Assembly (NCBI GenBank): GCA_963662155.1
Contig: OY759263.1
Location: 28,374,023-28,438,022 of the forward strand
DNA length: 64,000 nucleotides
Direction: 5' to 3'
Source: Lamellibrachia columna
Taxonomy: Eukaryota; Annelida; Polychaeta; Sabellida; Siboglinidae
The notes beneath the pieces were generated by a model, which did not search any database, was not told the DNA's origin, and was given only the letters and a program-made list of their open reading frames with translations. Below are positions 27,001 to 42,000 of this stretch, piece by piece. The translations under genes and the position numbers were made by a program. Position 1 is the stretch's first letter. Every line of letters begins with the position of its first letter.

Positions 27001-30000
27001 CATTTCTATATTTCCAAAATGACAACTGGAAAGGGATAAACATAGCTGCATTTGTAAACATTCGGTCGGTGTTACCTGAAGCAGTCGTACTTTCTATCTC
27101 GAGAGTAGTAGTATCCAATGATGCAGTAGTAGAAGACGTCGCTGAAGTAGTGTCTTCCTCGGTAGTTTTCCCTTCTACTTCCGTACTTGCTACAGTTGGT
27201 GAATAGTCAAAATTCAACAATAAATTACAAATATCAGAGTTATAATATATTTATTTTCTATTTATTATAATTAATATCAATCGTTCCATATGTTCAACAA
27301 ATTAGCAGTTTCGTAGATATTTCAATTGGGTAATAAAATATTAATAACGGACGAATAGATAAAACGATTAGTTGAGATCATTCTTGTACCTTCGCTAGTT
27401 GTTTCGACGAAAGATGTTTGTCCTTCGATTGTTGTTTGTGCAGCTGTTCCAGTGGTCTCTGTCGAATTTATTGTTTCGGTTGACACCGTGGTAACATCCG
27501 CAGCTGTGGTTGTTGCTGGAAAAAAAATACATGAAATAGAGCTAAGCATTTAGTAGATGTAGGAATTAAATTATTTTCTGTAATGACAGTTATATTGGTA
27601 AACAAGTCACATTGCCTACCCATCAAAATTACACTTATTTTTTAAACAGAAATAACAGTTATTTACCTTCGCTCGTTGTCTCAACAGATTGCTTCGTTCC
27701 TTCGATTGTACTTGTTTCAACTGACTCTGTAGTCGCTGCCGACGACAAGCTATCCGTCGATTCCGTTGTTTCCACAGGGGCAGTGGTGGATCCTGCCAGA
27801 AGAATATCATGTCAAATGCTTTCATTGGTTTGAACGAAGACTTTTTTTAACAACACATTGAACATCCATATATATAAATGGAATAACATTGAACATTATG
27901 CTGATTCATCAATGTTATGTGATTTGTTTCCAAGCTACAATTTTCGCTTATACTTTATCAAACCTCATGTATTTATTTTGAAATATGAAACAACGAATAC
28001 GATTAATATTTTCAATACAACTTTATATTTTAAAATAGCTGCAAAGCACTCCTTCTCTTTTCTTCGTGTGGTATCAAAGATAGAGCTATATCATTTCTAT
28101 ACTTCCAAAATGACAACTGGAAAGGGATACACATAACTGCATTTGTAAACATTCGGTCGGTGTTACCTGAAGCAGTCGTACTTTCTATCTCGAGAGTAGT
28201 AGTATCCAATGATGCAGTAGTAGAAGAAGTCGCTGAAGTAGTGTCTTCCTCTGTAGTTTTCCCTTCTACTTTCGTACTTGCTACAGTTGGTGAATAGTCA
28301 AAATTCAATAATAAATTACAAATATCAGAGTTATAATATATTTATTTTCTATTTATTATAATTAATATCAATCGTTCCATATGTTCAACAAAATTAGCAG
28401 TTTCGTAGATATTTCAATTGGGTAATAAAATATTAAAAATATTAAAAACGGACGAATAGATAAAACGATTAGTTGAGATCATTCTTGTACCTTCGCTAGT
28501 TGTTTCGACGAAAGATTTTGTTCCTTCGATTGTTGTTTGTGCAGCTGTTCCAGTGGTCTCTTTCGAAGTTATTGTTTCGGTTGACCCCGTGGTAACATCC
28601 GCAGCTGTGGTTGTTGCTGGAAAAAAAATACTTGAAATAGAGCTAAGCATTTAGTAGATGTAGGAATTAAATTATTTTCTGTAATGACAGTTATATTGGT
28701 AAACAAGTCACATTGCCTACCCATCAAAATTACACTTATTGTTTAAACAGAAATGACAGTCATTTACCTTCGCTCGTTGTCTCAAAGGATTGCGTCGTTC
28801 CTTCGATTGTACTTGTTTCAACTGACTCTGTAGTCGCTGCCGACGACAAGCTATCCGTCGATTCCGTGGTTTCCACAGGGGCTGTGGTGGATACTGCCAG
28901 AAGAACATCATGTCAAATGCATTCATTGGTTTGAACGAAGACTTTTTTAACAACACATTGAACATCCATATATATAAATGGAATAACATTGAACATTATG
29001 CTGATTCATCAATGTTATGTGATTTGTTTCCAAGCTACAATTTTCGCTTATGCATTATCAAACCTCATGTATTCATTTTGAAATATGAAACAACGAATAC
29101 GATTGATATTTTCAATACAACTTTATATTTTAAAATAGCTGCAAAGCACTCCTTCTCTTTTCTTCGTGTGGTATCAAAGATAGAGCTATATCATTTCTAT
29201 ACTTCCAAAATGACAACTGGAAAGGGATACACATAACTGCATTTGTAAACATTCGGTCGGTGTTACCTGAAGCAGTCGTACTTTCTATCTCGAGAGTAGT
29301 AGTATCCAATGATGCAGTAGTAGAAGACGTCGCTGAAGTAGTGTCTTCCTCGGTAGTTTTCCCTTCTTCTACCGTACTTGCTACAGTTGGTGAATAGTCA
29401 AAATTCAATAATAAATTACAAATATCAGAGTTATAATATATTTATTTTCTATTTATTATAATTAATATCAATCGTTCCATATGTTCAACAAATTAGCAGT
29501 TTCGTAGATATTTCAATTTCGTAATAAAATATTAAAAATATTAAAAACGGACGAATAGATAAAACGATTAGTTGTGATCATTCTTGTACCTTCGCTAGTT
29601 GTTTCGACGAAAGATGTTGTTCCTTCGATTGTTGTTTGTGCAGCTGTTCCAGTGGTCTCTTTCGAAGTTATTGTTTCGGTTGACCCCGTGGTAACATCCG
29701 CAGCTGTGGTTGTTGCTGGAAAAAAAATACTTGAAATAGAGCTAAGCATTTAGTAGATGTAGGAATTAAATTATTTTCTGTAATGACAGTTATATTGGTA
29801 AACAAGTCACATTGCCTACCCATCAAAATTACACTTATTGTTTAAACAGAAATGACAGTCATTTACCTTCGCTCGTTGTCTCAAAGGATTGCGTCGTTCC
29901 TTCGATTGTACTTGTTTCAACTGACTCTGTAGTCGCTGCCGACGACAAGCTATCCGTCGATTCCGTTGTTTCCACAGGGGCTGTGGTGGATCCTGCCAGA

Positions 30001-33000
30001 AGAATATCATGTCAAATGCATTCATTGGTTTGAACGAAGACTTTTTTTAACAACACATTGAACATCCATATATATAAATGGAATAACATTGAACATTATG
30101 CTGATTCATCAATGTTATGTGATTTGTTTCCAAGCTACAATTTTCGCTTATGCTTTATCAAACCTCATGTATTCATTTTGAAATATGAAACAACGAATAC
30201 GATTGATATTTTCAATACAACTTTATATTTTAAAATAGCTGCAAAGCACTCCTTCTCTTTTCTTCGTGTGGTATCAAAGATAGAGCTATATCATTTCTAT
30301 ACTTCCAAAATGACAACTGGAAAGGGATACACATAACTGCATTTGTAAACATTCGGTCGGTGTTACCTGAAGCAGTCGTACTTTCTATCTCGAGAGTAGT
30401 AGTATCCAATGATGCAGTAGTAGAAGAATTCGCTGAAGTAGTGTCTTCCTCTGTAGTTTTCCCTTCTACTTTCGTACTTACTACAGTTGGTGAATAGTCA
30501 AAATTAAATAATAAATTACAAATATCAGAGTTATAATATATTTATTTTCTATTTATTATAATTAATATCAATCGTTCCATATGTTCAACAAAATTAGCAG
30601 TTTCGTAGATATTTCAATTGGGTAATAAAATATTAAAAATATTAAAAACGGACGAATAGATAAAACGATTAGTTGAGATCATTCTTGTACCTTCGCTAGT
30701 TGTTTCGACGAAAGATGTTGTTCCTTCGATTGTTGTTTGTGCAGCTGTTCCAGTGGTCTCTTTCGAAGTTATTGTTTCGGTTGACCCCGTGGTAACATCC
30801 GCAGCTGTGGTTGTTGCTGGAAAAAAAATACTTGAAATAGAGCTAAGCATTTAGTAGATGTAGGAATTAAATTATTTTCTGTAATGACAGTTATATTGGT
30901 AAACAAGTCACATTGCCTACCCATCAAAATTACACTTATTGTTTAAACAGAAATGACAGTCATTTACCTTCGCTCGTTGTCTCAAAGGATTGCGTCGTTC
31001 CTTCGATTGTACTTGTTTCAACTGACTCTGTAGTCGCTGCCAACGACAAGCTATCCGTCGATTCCGTGTTTTCCACAGGGGCTGTGGTGGATACTGCCAG
31101 AAGAACATCATGTCAAATGCATTCATTGGTTTGAACGAAGACTTTTTTAACAACACATTGAACATCCATATATATAAATGGAATAACACTGAACATTATG
31201 CTGATTCATCAATGTTATGTGATTTGTTTCCAAGCTACAATTTTCGCTTATGCATTATCAAACCTCATGTATTCATTTTGAAATATGAAACAACGAATAC
31301 GATTGATATTTTCAATACAACTTTATATTTTAAAATAGCTGCAAAGCACTCCTTCTCTTTTCTTCGTGTGGTATCAAAGATAGAGCTATATCATTTCTAT
31401 ACTTCCAAAATGACAACTGGAAAGGGATACACATAACTGCATTTGTAAACATTCGGTCGGTGTTACCTGAAGCAGTCGTACTTTCTATCTCGAGAGTAGT
31501 AGTATCCAATGATGCAGTAGTAGAAGACGTCGCTGAAGTAGTGTCTTCCTCGGTAGTTTTCCCTTCTACTACCGTACTTGCTACAGTTGGTGAATAGTAA
31601 AAATTCAATAATAAATTACAAATATCAGAGTTATAATATATTTATTTTCTATTTATTATAATTAATATCAATCGTTCCATATGTTCAACAAATTAGCAGT
31701 TTCGTAGATATTTCAATTGGGTAATAAAATATTTAAAATATTAAAAACGGACGAATAGATAAAACGATTAGTTGTGATCATTCTTGTACCTTCGCTAGTT
31801 GTTTCGACGAAAGATGTTGTTCCTTCGATTGTTGTTTGTGCAGCTGTTCCAGTGGTCTCTTTCGAAGTTATTGTTTCGGTTGACCACGTGGTAACATCCG
31901 CAGCTGTGGTTGTTGCTGGAAAAAAAATACTTGAAATAGAGCTAAGCATTTAGTAGATGTAGGAATTAAATTATTTTCTGTAATGACAGTTATATTGGTA
32001 AACAAGTCACATTGCCTACCCATCAAAATTACACTTATTGTTTAAACAGAAATGACAGTCATTTACCTTCGCTCGTTGTCTCAAAGGATTGCGTCGTTCC
32101 TTCGATTGTACTTGTTTCAACTGACTCTGTAGTCGCTGCCGACGACAAGCTATCCGTCGATTCCGTGGTTTCCACAGGGGCTGTGGTGGATACTGCCAGA
32201 AGAACATCATGTCAAATGCATTCATTGGTTTGAACGAAGACTTTTTTAACAACACATTGAACATCCATATATATAAATGGAATAACATTGAACATTATGC
32301 TGATTCATCAATGTTATGTGATTTGTTTCCAAGCTACAATTTTCGCTTATGCATTATCAAACCTCATGTATTCATTTTGAAATATGAAACAACGAATACG
32401 ATTGATATTTTCAATACAACTTTATATTTTAAAATAGCTTCAAAGCACTCCTTCTCTTTTCTTCGTGTGGTATAAAAGATAGAGCTATATCATTTCTATA
32501 CTTCCAAAATGACAACTGGAAAGGGATACACATAACTGCATTTGTAAACATTCGGTCGGTGTTACCTGAAGCAGTCGTACTTTCTATCTCGAGAGTAGTA
32601 GTATCCAATGATGCAGTAGTAGAAGACGTCGCTGAAGTAGTATCTTCCTCGGTAGTTTTCCCTTCTTCTACCGTACTTGCTACAGTTAGTGAATAGTCAA
32701 AATTCAATAATAAATTACAAATATCAGAGTTATAATATATTTATTTTCTATTTATTATAATTAATATCAATCTTTCCATATGTTCAACAAATTAGCAGTT
32801 TCGTAGATATTTCAATTGGGTAATAAAATATTAAAAATATTAAAAACGGACGAATAGATAAAACGATTAGTTGTGATCATTCTTGTACCTTCGCTAGTTG
32901 TTTCGACGAAAGATGTTGTTCCTTCGATTGTTGTTTGTGCAGCTGTTCCAGTGGTCTCTTTCGAAGTTATTGTTTCGGTTGACCCCGTGGTAACATCCGC

Positions 33001-36000
33001 AGCTGTGGTTGTTGCTGGAAACAAAATACTTGAAATAGAGCTAAGCATTTAGTAGATGTAGGAATTAAATTATTTTCTGTAATGACAGTTATATTGGTAA
33101 ACAAGTCACATTGCCTACCCATCAAAATTACACTTATTGTTTAAACAGAAATGACAGTCATTTACCTTCGCTCGTTGTCTCAAAGGATTGCGTCGTTCCT
33201 TCGATTGTACTTGTTTCAACTGACTCTGTAGTCGCTGCCGACGACAAGCTATCCGTCGATTCCGTTGTTTCCACAGGGGCTGTGGTGGATCCTGCCAGAA
33301 GAATATCATGTCAAATGCATTCATTGGTTTGAACGAAGACTTTTTTTAACAACACATTGAACATCCATATATATAAATGGAATAACATTGAACATTATGC
33401 TGATTCATCAATGTTATGTGATTTGTTTCCAAGCTACAATTTTCGCTTATGCTTTATCAAACCTCATGTATTCATTTTGAAATATGAAACTACGAATACG
33501 ATTGATATTTTCAATACAACTTTATATTTTAAAATAGCTGCAAAGCACTCCTTCTCTTTTCTTCGTGTGGTATCAAAGATAGAGCTATATCATTTCTATA
33601 CTTCCAAAATGACAACTGGAAAGGGATACACATAACTGCATTTGTAAACATTCGGTCGGTGTTACCTGAAGCAGTCGTACTTTCTATCTCGAGAGTAGTA
33701 GTATCCAATGATGCAGTAGTAGAAGAATTCGCTGAAGTAGTGTCTTCCTCTGTAGTTTTCCCTTCTACTTTCGTACTTACTACAGTTGGTGAATAGTCAA
33801 AATTAAATAATAAATTACAAATATCAGAGTTATAATATATTTATTTTCTATTTATTATAATTAATATCAATCGTTCCATATGTTCAACAAAATTAGCAGT
33901 TTCGTAGATATTTCAATTGGGTAATAAAATATTAAAAATATTAAAAACGGACGAATAGATAAAACGATTAGTTGAGATCATTCTTGTACCTTCGCTAGTT
34001 GTTTCGACGAAAGATGTTGTTCCTTCGATTGTTGTTTGTGCAGCTGTTCCAGTGGTCTCTTTCGAAGTTATTGTTTCGGTTGACCCCGTGGTAACATCCG
34101 CAGCTGTGGTTGTTGCTGGAAAAAAAATACTTGAAATAGAGCTAAGCATTTAGTAGATGTAGGAATTAAATTATTTTCTGTAATGACAGTTATATTGGTA
34201 AACAAGTCACATTGCCTACCCATCAAAATTACACTTATTGTTTAAACAGAAATGACAGTCATTTACCTTCGCTCGTTGTCTCAAAGGATTGCGTCGTTCC
34301 TTCGATTGTACTTGTTTCAACTGACTCTGTAGTCGCTGCCAACGACAAGCTATCCGTCGATTCCGTGTTTTCCACAGGGGCTGTGGTGGATACTGCCAGA
34401 AGAACATCATGTCAAATGCATTCATTGGTTTGAACGAAGACTTTTTTAACAACACATTGAACATCCATATATATAAATGGAATAACACTGAACATTATGC
34501 TGATTCATCAATGTTATGTGATTTGTTTCCAAGCTACAATTTTCGCTTATGCATTATCAAACCTCATGTATTCATTTTGAAATATGAAACAACGAATACG
34601 ATTGATATTTTCAATACAACTTTATATTTTAAAATACCTGCAAAGCACTCCTTCTCTTTTCTTCGTGTGGTATCAAAGATAGAGCTATATCATTTCTATA
34701 CTTCCAAAATGACAACTGGAAAGGGATACACATAACTGCATTTGTAAATATTCGGTCGGTGTTACCTGAAGCAGTCGTACTTTCTATCTCGAGAGTAGTA
34801 GTATCCAATGATGCAGTAGTAGAAGACGTCGCTGAAGTAGTGTCTTCCTCGGTAGTTTTCCCTTCTACTACCGTACTTGCTACAGTTGGTGAATAGTAAA
34901 AATTCAATAATAAATTACAAATATCAGAGTTATAATATATTTATTTTCTATTTATTATAATTAATATCAATCGTTCCATATGTTCAACAAATTAGCAGTT
35001 TCGTAGATATTTCAATTGGGTAATAAAATATTTAAAATATTAAAAACGGACGAATAGATAAAACGATTAGTTGTGATCATTCTTGTACCTTCGCTAGTTG
35101 TTTCGACGAAAGATGTTGTTCCTTCGATTGTTGTTTGTGCAGCTGTTCCAGTGGTCTCTTTCGAAGTTATTGTTTCGGTTGACCCCGTGGTAACATCCGC
35201 AGCTGTGGTTGTTGCTGGATAAAAAATACTTGAAATAGAGCTAAGCATTTAGTAGATGTAGGAATTAAATTATTTTCTGTAATGACAGTTATATTGGTAA
35301 ACAAGTCACATTGCCTACCCATCAAAATTACACTTATTGTTTAAACAGAAATGACAGTCATTTACCTTCGCTCGTTGTCTCAAAGGATTGCGTCGTTCCT
35401 TCGATTGTACTTGTTTCAACTGACTCTGTAGTCGCTGCCGACGACAAGCTATCCGTCGATTCCGTGGTTTCCACAGGGGCTGTGGTGGATACTGCCAGAA
35501 GAACATCATGTCAAATGCATTCATTGGTTTGAACGAAGACTTTTTTAACAACACATTGAACATCCATATATATAAATGGAATAACATTGAACATTATGCT
35601 GATTTATCAATGTTATGTGATTTGTTTCCAAGCTACAATTTTCGTTTATGCATTATCAAACCTCATGTATTCATTTTGAAATATGAAACAACGAATACGA
35701 TTGATATTTTCAATACAACTTTATATTTTAATATAGCTGCAAAGCACTCCTTCTCTTTTCTTCGTGTGGTATCAAAGATAGAGCTATATCATTTCTATAT
35801 TTCCAAAATGACAACTGGAAAGGGATACACTTCACTGCATTTGTAAACATTCGGTCGGTGTTACCTGAAGCAGTCGTACTTTCTATCTCGAGAATTGTAG
35901 TATCCAATGATGCAGTAGTAGAAGACGTCGCAGAAGTATTGTCTTCCACGGTAGTTTTCCCTTCTACTACCGTACTTGCTACAGTTGCTGAATAATCAAA

Positions 36001-39000
36001 ATGAAAAAATAAATTACAAATATCATAGTTATATTATATTTATTTTCTATTTATTATAATTAATATCAATCGTTCCATCTGTTCAAAAAATTAGCAGTTT
36101 CGTAGATATTTCAATTGGGTAATAAAATATTAATAACGGACGAATAGATAAAACGATTATTTGAGATCAAATTGAACCTTCGCTAGTTGTTTCGACGAAA
36201 GATGTTGTTCCTTCAATTGTTGTTTGTGCAGCTCTTCCAGTGGTCTCTGTCGAAGTTATTGTTTCGGTTGACCCCGTGGTAACATCCGCAGCTGTGGTTG
36301 TTGCTGAAAAAAAATACTTGAAATAGAGCTAAGCATTTAGTAGATGCAGGAATTAAATTATTTTCTGTAATGACAGTTATATTGGTTAACAAGTCACATT
36401 GTCTACCCATCAAAATTACACTTATTGTTTAAACAGAAATTACAGTCATTTACCTTCGCTCGTTGTCTCAACGGATGGCGTCGTTCCTTCAATTGTACTT
36501 GTTTCAACAGACACTGTAGTCGCTGCCGACGACAAGCTATCCGTCGATTCCGTGGTTTCCACAGGGGCTGTGGTGGATCCTGCCAAAAGAATATCATGTC
36601 AAATGCATTCATTGGTTTGAACAAGACATTGTTTTAACAAAACATTGAACATCCATATATATAAATGGAATAACATTGAACATTATGCTGATTCATAAAT
36701 GTTATGTGATTTGCTTCCAAGCTACAAGTTGCGCTTTTGCATTATCAAACCTCATGTATTAATTTTGATATATGAAACATCGAATATGATTGATATTTTC
36801 AATACAACTTAATATTTTAAAATAGTTGCATAGCACTCCTTCTCTTTTCTTCGTGTGGTATCAAAGATAGAGCTATATCGTTTCTATATTTCAAAATGAA
36901 ATCTGGAAAGGGATACACATAATTGTATTTGTAAACATTCGGTCGGTGTTACCTGAAGCAGTCGTACTTTCTATCACGAGAGTAGTAGTATCCAATGATG
37001 CAGTAGTAGAAGACGTCGCTGAAGTAGTGTCTTCCACCGTAGTTTTCCCTACTACTACCGTACTTGCTACAATTGCTGAATAATCAAAATTAAAAAATAA
37101 ATTACAAATATCATAGTAATATTATATTTATTTTCTATTTGTTATAATTAATATCAATCGTTCCATATGTACAACAAATTAGCAGTTTCGTAGGTGTTTC
37201 AATTAGGTAATAAAATATTAATAACGGACGAATAGATAAAACGATTATTTGAGATCAAACTTATACCTTCGCTAGTTGTTTCGACGAAAGATGTTGTTCC
37301 TTCGACTGTTGTTTGTGCAGCTGTTCCAGTGGTCTCTGTCGAAATTATTGTTTCGGTTGACCCCGTGGTAACATCCGCAGCTGTGGTTGTTGCTGAAAAA
37401 AAATACTTAAAATAGAGCTAAGCATTTAGTAGACGCCGGAATTAAATTATTTTCTGTAATGACAGTTATATTGGTAAACAAGTCACATTGCCTACCCATC
37501 AAAATTACACTGATTGTTTAAACAGAAATGACAGTCATTTACCTTCGCTCGTTGTCTCAACGGATTGCGTCGTTCCTTCGATTGTACTTGTTACAACTGA
37601 ATCTGTAGTCGCTGCCGACGACAAGCTATCCGTCGATTCCGTGGTTCCCACAGGAGCTGTGGTGGATCCTGCCAGAAGAACATCATGTCAAATGCATTCA
37701 TTGGTTTGAACGAAGACTTTTTTTAACATCACATTGAACATCCATATATATAAATGGAATAACATTGAACATTATGCTGATTTATCAATTTTATGTGATT
37801 TGTTTCCAAGCTACAATTTTCGCTTTTGCATTATCAAACCTCATGTATTCATTTTAAAATATGAAAAAACGAATGCGATTGATATTTTCAGTACACCTTT
37901 ATATTTTAAAATAGCTGCAAAGCACTCCTTCTGTTTTCTTCGTGTGGTATCAAAGATAGAGCTATATCATTTCTATATTTCCAAAATGACAACTGGAAAG
38001 GGATACATATAACTGCATTTGTAAACATTCGGTCGGTGTTACCTGAAGCAGTCGTACTTTCTATCTCGAGAGTAGTAGTATCCAATGATGCAGTAGTAGA
38101 AGACTTCGCTGAAGTAGTGTCTTCCTCGGTAGTTTTCCCTTCTACTTCCGTACTTGCTACAGTTGGTGAATAGTCAAAATTCAACAATAAATTACAAATA
38201 TCAGAGTTATAATATATTTATTTTCTATTTATTATAATTAATATCAATCGTTCCATATGTTCAACAAATTAGCAGTTTCGTAGATATTACAATTGGGTAA
38301 TAAAATATTAATAACGGACGAATAGATAAAACGATTAGTTGAGATCATTCTTGTACCTTCGCTAGTTGTTTCGACAAAAGATGTTGTTCCTTCGATTGTT
38401 GTTTGTGCAGCTGTTCCAGTGGTCTCTGTCGAAATTATTGTTTCGGTTGACCCCGTGGTAACATCCGCAGCTGTGGTTGTTGCTGGAAAAAAAATACATG
38501 AAATAGAGCTAAGCATTTAGTAGATGTAGGAATTAAATTATTTTCTGTAATGACAGTTATATTGGTAAACAAGTCACATTGCCTACCCATCAAAATTACA
38601 CTTATTGTTTAAACAGAAATGACAGTCATTTACCTTCGCTCGTTGTCTCAACAGATTGCGTCGTTCCTTCAATTGTACTTGTTTCAACTGACTCTGTAGT
38701 CGCTGCCGACGACAAGCTATCCGTCGATTCCGTGGTTTCCACAGGGGCTGTTGTGGATCCTGCCAGAAGAACATCATGTCAAATGCATTCATTGGTTTGA
38801 ACGAAGACTTTTTTAACAACACATTGAACATCCATATATATAAATGGAATAATATTGAACATTATGCTGATTCATCAATGTTATGTGATTTGTTTCCAAG
38901 CTAAAATTTTCGCTTATACTTTATCAAACCTCATGTATTCATTTTGAAATATGAAACAACGAATACGATTGATATTTTCAATACAACTTTATATTTTAAA

Positions 39001-42000
39001 ATAGCTGCAAAGCACTCCTTCTCTTTTCTTCGTGTGGTATCAAAGATAGAGCTATATCATTTCTATATTTCCAAAATTACAACTGGAAAGGGATACACAT
39101 AACTGCATTTGTAAACATTCGGTCGGTGTTACCTGAAGCAGTCGTACTTTCTATCTCGAGAGTAGTAGTATCCAATGATGCAGTAGTAGAAGACGTCGCT
39201 GAAGTAGTGTCTTCCTCGGTAATTTTCCCTTCTACTAACGTACTTGCTACAGTTGATGAATAGTCAAAATTCAATAATAAATTACAAATATCAGAGTTAT
39301 AATATATTTATTTTCTATTTATTATAATTAATATCAATCGTTCCATATGTTCAACAAATTAGCAGTTTCTAGATATTTCAATTGGGTAATAAAATATTAA
39401 TAACGGGCGAATAGAGAAAACGATTAGTTGAGATCATTCTTGTACCTTCGCTAGTTGTTTCGACGAAAGATGTTATACCTTCGATTGTTGTTTGTGCAGC
39501 TGTTCCAGTGGTCTCTGTCGAAGTTATTGTTTCGGTAGACTCCGTGGTAACATCCACAGCTGTGTTTGTTGCAGAAAAAAAAATACTTGAAATAGAGCTA
39601 AGCATTTAGTAGATGCAGGAATTAAATTATTTTCTCTAATGACAGTTATATTGGAAAAAAAGTCACATTGCCTACCCTTCAAAATTACACTTATTGTTTA
39701 AACCGAAATGACAGTCATTTACCTTCGCTCGTTGTCTCAACGGATTTCGTCGTTCCTTCGATGGTACTTGTTTCAACTGACTCTGTAGTCGCTGCCGACG
39801 ACAAGCTATCCGTCGATTCCGTTGTTTCCACAGGGGCTGTGTTGGATCCTGCCAGAAGAATATCATGTCAAATGCATTCATTGGTTTGAAAGAAGACTTT
39901 TTTTAACAACACATTGAACATCCATATATATAAATGGAATAACATTGAACATTATGCTCATTCATCAATGTTATGTGATTTGTTTCCAAGCTACAATTTT
40001 CGCTTTTGCATTATCAAACCTCATGTATTCATTTTAAAATTTGAAACAACGAATGCGATTGATATTTTCAGTACACCTTTATATTTTAAAATAGCTGCAA
40101 AGCACTCCTTCTGTTTTCTTCGTGTGGTATCAAAGATAGAGCTATATCATTTTTATATTTCCAAAATTACAACTGGAAAGGGATACACATAACTGCATTT
40201 GTAAACATTCGGTCGGTGTTACCTGAAGCAGTCGTACTTTCTATCTCGAGAGTAGTAGTATCCAATGATGCAGTAGTAGAAGACGTCGCTGAAGTAGTGT
40301 CTTCCTCGGTAGTTTTCCCTTCTACTTTCGTACTTGCTACAGTTGGTGAATAGTCAAAATTCAACAATAAATTACAAATATCAGAGTTATAGTATATTTA
40401 TTTTCTATTTAGTATAATTAATATCAATCGTTCCATATGTTCAACAAATTAGCAGTTTCGTAGATATTTCAATTGGGTAATAACAAATTAATAACGGACG
40501 AATAGATAAAACGATTAGTTGAGATCATTCTTGTACCTTCGCTAGTTGTTTCGACGAAAGATGTTGTTCCTTCGATTGTTGTTTGTGCAGCTGTTCCAGT
40601 GGTCTCTGTCGAAGTTATTGTTTCGGTAGACTCCGTGGTAACATCCACAGCTGTGGTTGTTGCTGAAAAAAAAATAATTGAAATAGAGCTAAGCATTTAG
40701 TAGATGCAGGAATTAAATTATTTTCTCTAATGACAGTTATATTGGAAAACAAGTCACATTGCCTACCCTTCAAAATTACACTCATTGTTTAAACAGAAAT
40801 GACAGTCATTTACCTTCGCTCGTTGTCTCAACGGATGGCGTCGTTCCTTCGATTGTACTTGTTTCAACAGACTCTGTAGTCGCTGCCGACGACAAGCTAT
40901 CCGTCGATTCCGTTGTTTCCACAGAGGCTGTGGTGGATCCTGCCAGAAGAATATCATGTCAAATGCTTTCATTGGTTTGAATGAAGACTTTTTTTAACAA
41001 CACATTGAACATCCATATATATAAATGGAATAACATTGAACATTATGCTGATTCATCAATGTTATGTGATTTGTTTCCAAGCTACAATTTTCGCTTTTGC
41101 ATTATCAAACCTCATATATTCATTTTAAAATTTGAAACAACGAATGCGATTGATATTTTCAGTACACCTTTATATTTTAAAATAGCTGCAAAGCACTCCT
41201 TCTGTTTTCTTCGTGTGGTATCAAAGATAGAGCTATATCATTTCTATATTTCCAAAATGACAACTGGAAAGGGATACACATAACTGCATTTGTAAACATT
41301 TGGTCGGTGTTACCTGAAGCAGTCGTACTTTCTTTCTCGAGAGTAGTAGTATCCAATGATGCAGCAGTAGAAGAAGTCGCTGAAGTAGTGTCTTCCTCGG
41401 TAGTTTTCCCTTCTACTTCCGTACTTGCTACAGTTGGTGAATAGTCAAAATAAAAAAATAAATTACAAATATCATAGTTATAATATATTTATTGTCTATT
41501 TATTATAATTAATATCAATCGTTCCATATGTTCAACAAATTAGCAGTTTCGTAGGTGTTTCATTTAGGTAATAAAATATTAGTAACGGGCGAATAGATAA
41601 AACGATTAGTTGAGATCATTCTTGTACCTTCGCTAGTTGTTTCGACGAAAGATGTTATACCTTCGATTGTTGTTTGTGCAGCTATTCCAGTGGTCTCTGT
41701 CGAAGTTATTGTTTCGGTTGACCCCGTGGTAACATCCGCAGCTGTGGTTGTTGCTGATAAAAAATTATTTGAAATAGAACTAAGCATTTAGTAGATGCAG
41801 GAATTAAATTATTTTCTGTAATGACATTTATATTGGTAAAGAAGTCTCATTGCCTACCCATCAAAATTACACTTATTTTTTAAACAGAAATGACAGTCAT
41901 TTACCTTCGCTCGTTGTCTCAACAGATTGCGTCGATCCTTCGATTGTACTTGTTTCAACTGACTCTGTAGTCGCTGCCGACGACAAGCTATCCGTCGATT

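Larger units (their letters stand above)
28351..36048. repeat. Three-unit higher-order repeat, period 3,299 bp, with 9-bp intron duplication (units 27-33)
   Basis: These seven units are about 1,100 bp long because the intron below E3 carries an extra 9 bp. In unit 27 it is a perfect tandem copy of TATTAAAAA at 28431-28439 and 28440-28448. Units 28-30 recur as 31-33 at 3,299 bp and unit 27 resembles units 30 and 33. E2 here carries QSFETTSE, and several copies begin with Val instead of Gly. Confidence 0.8.

Noticed and set aside
30476..30483. Recursive splice site at the E1 acceptor of units 28 and 31
   Set aside because: A recursive site needs AG|GT with a new donor directly after the acceptor. 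Here the GT overlaps the AG itself (AG|TAAGT), so no zero-length exon is possible.
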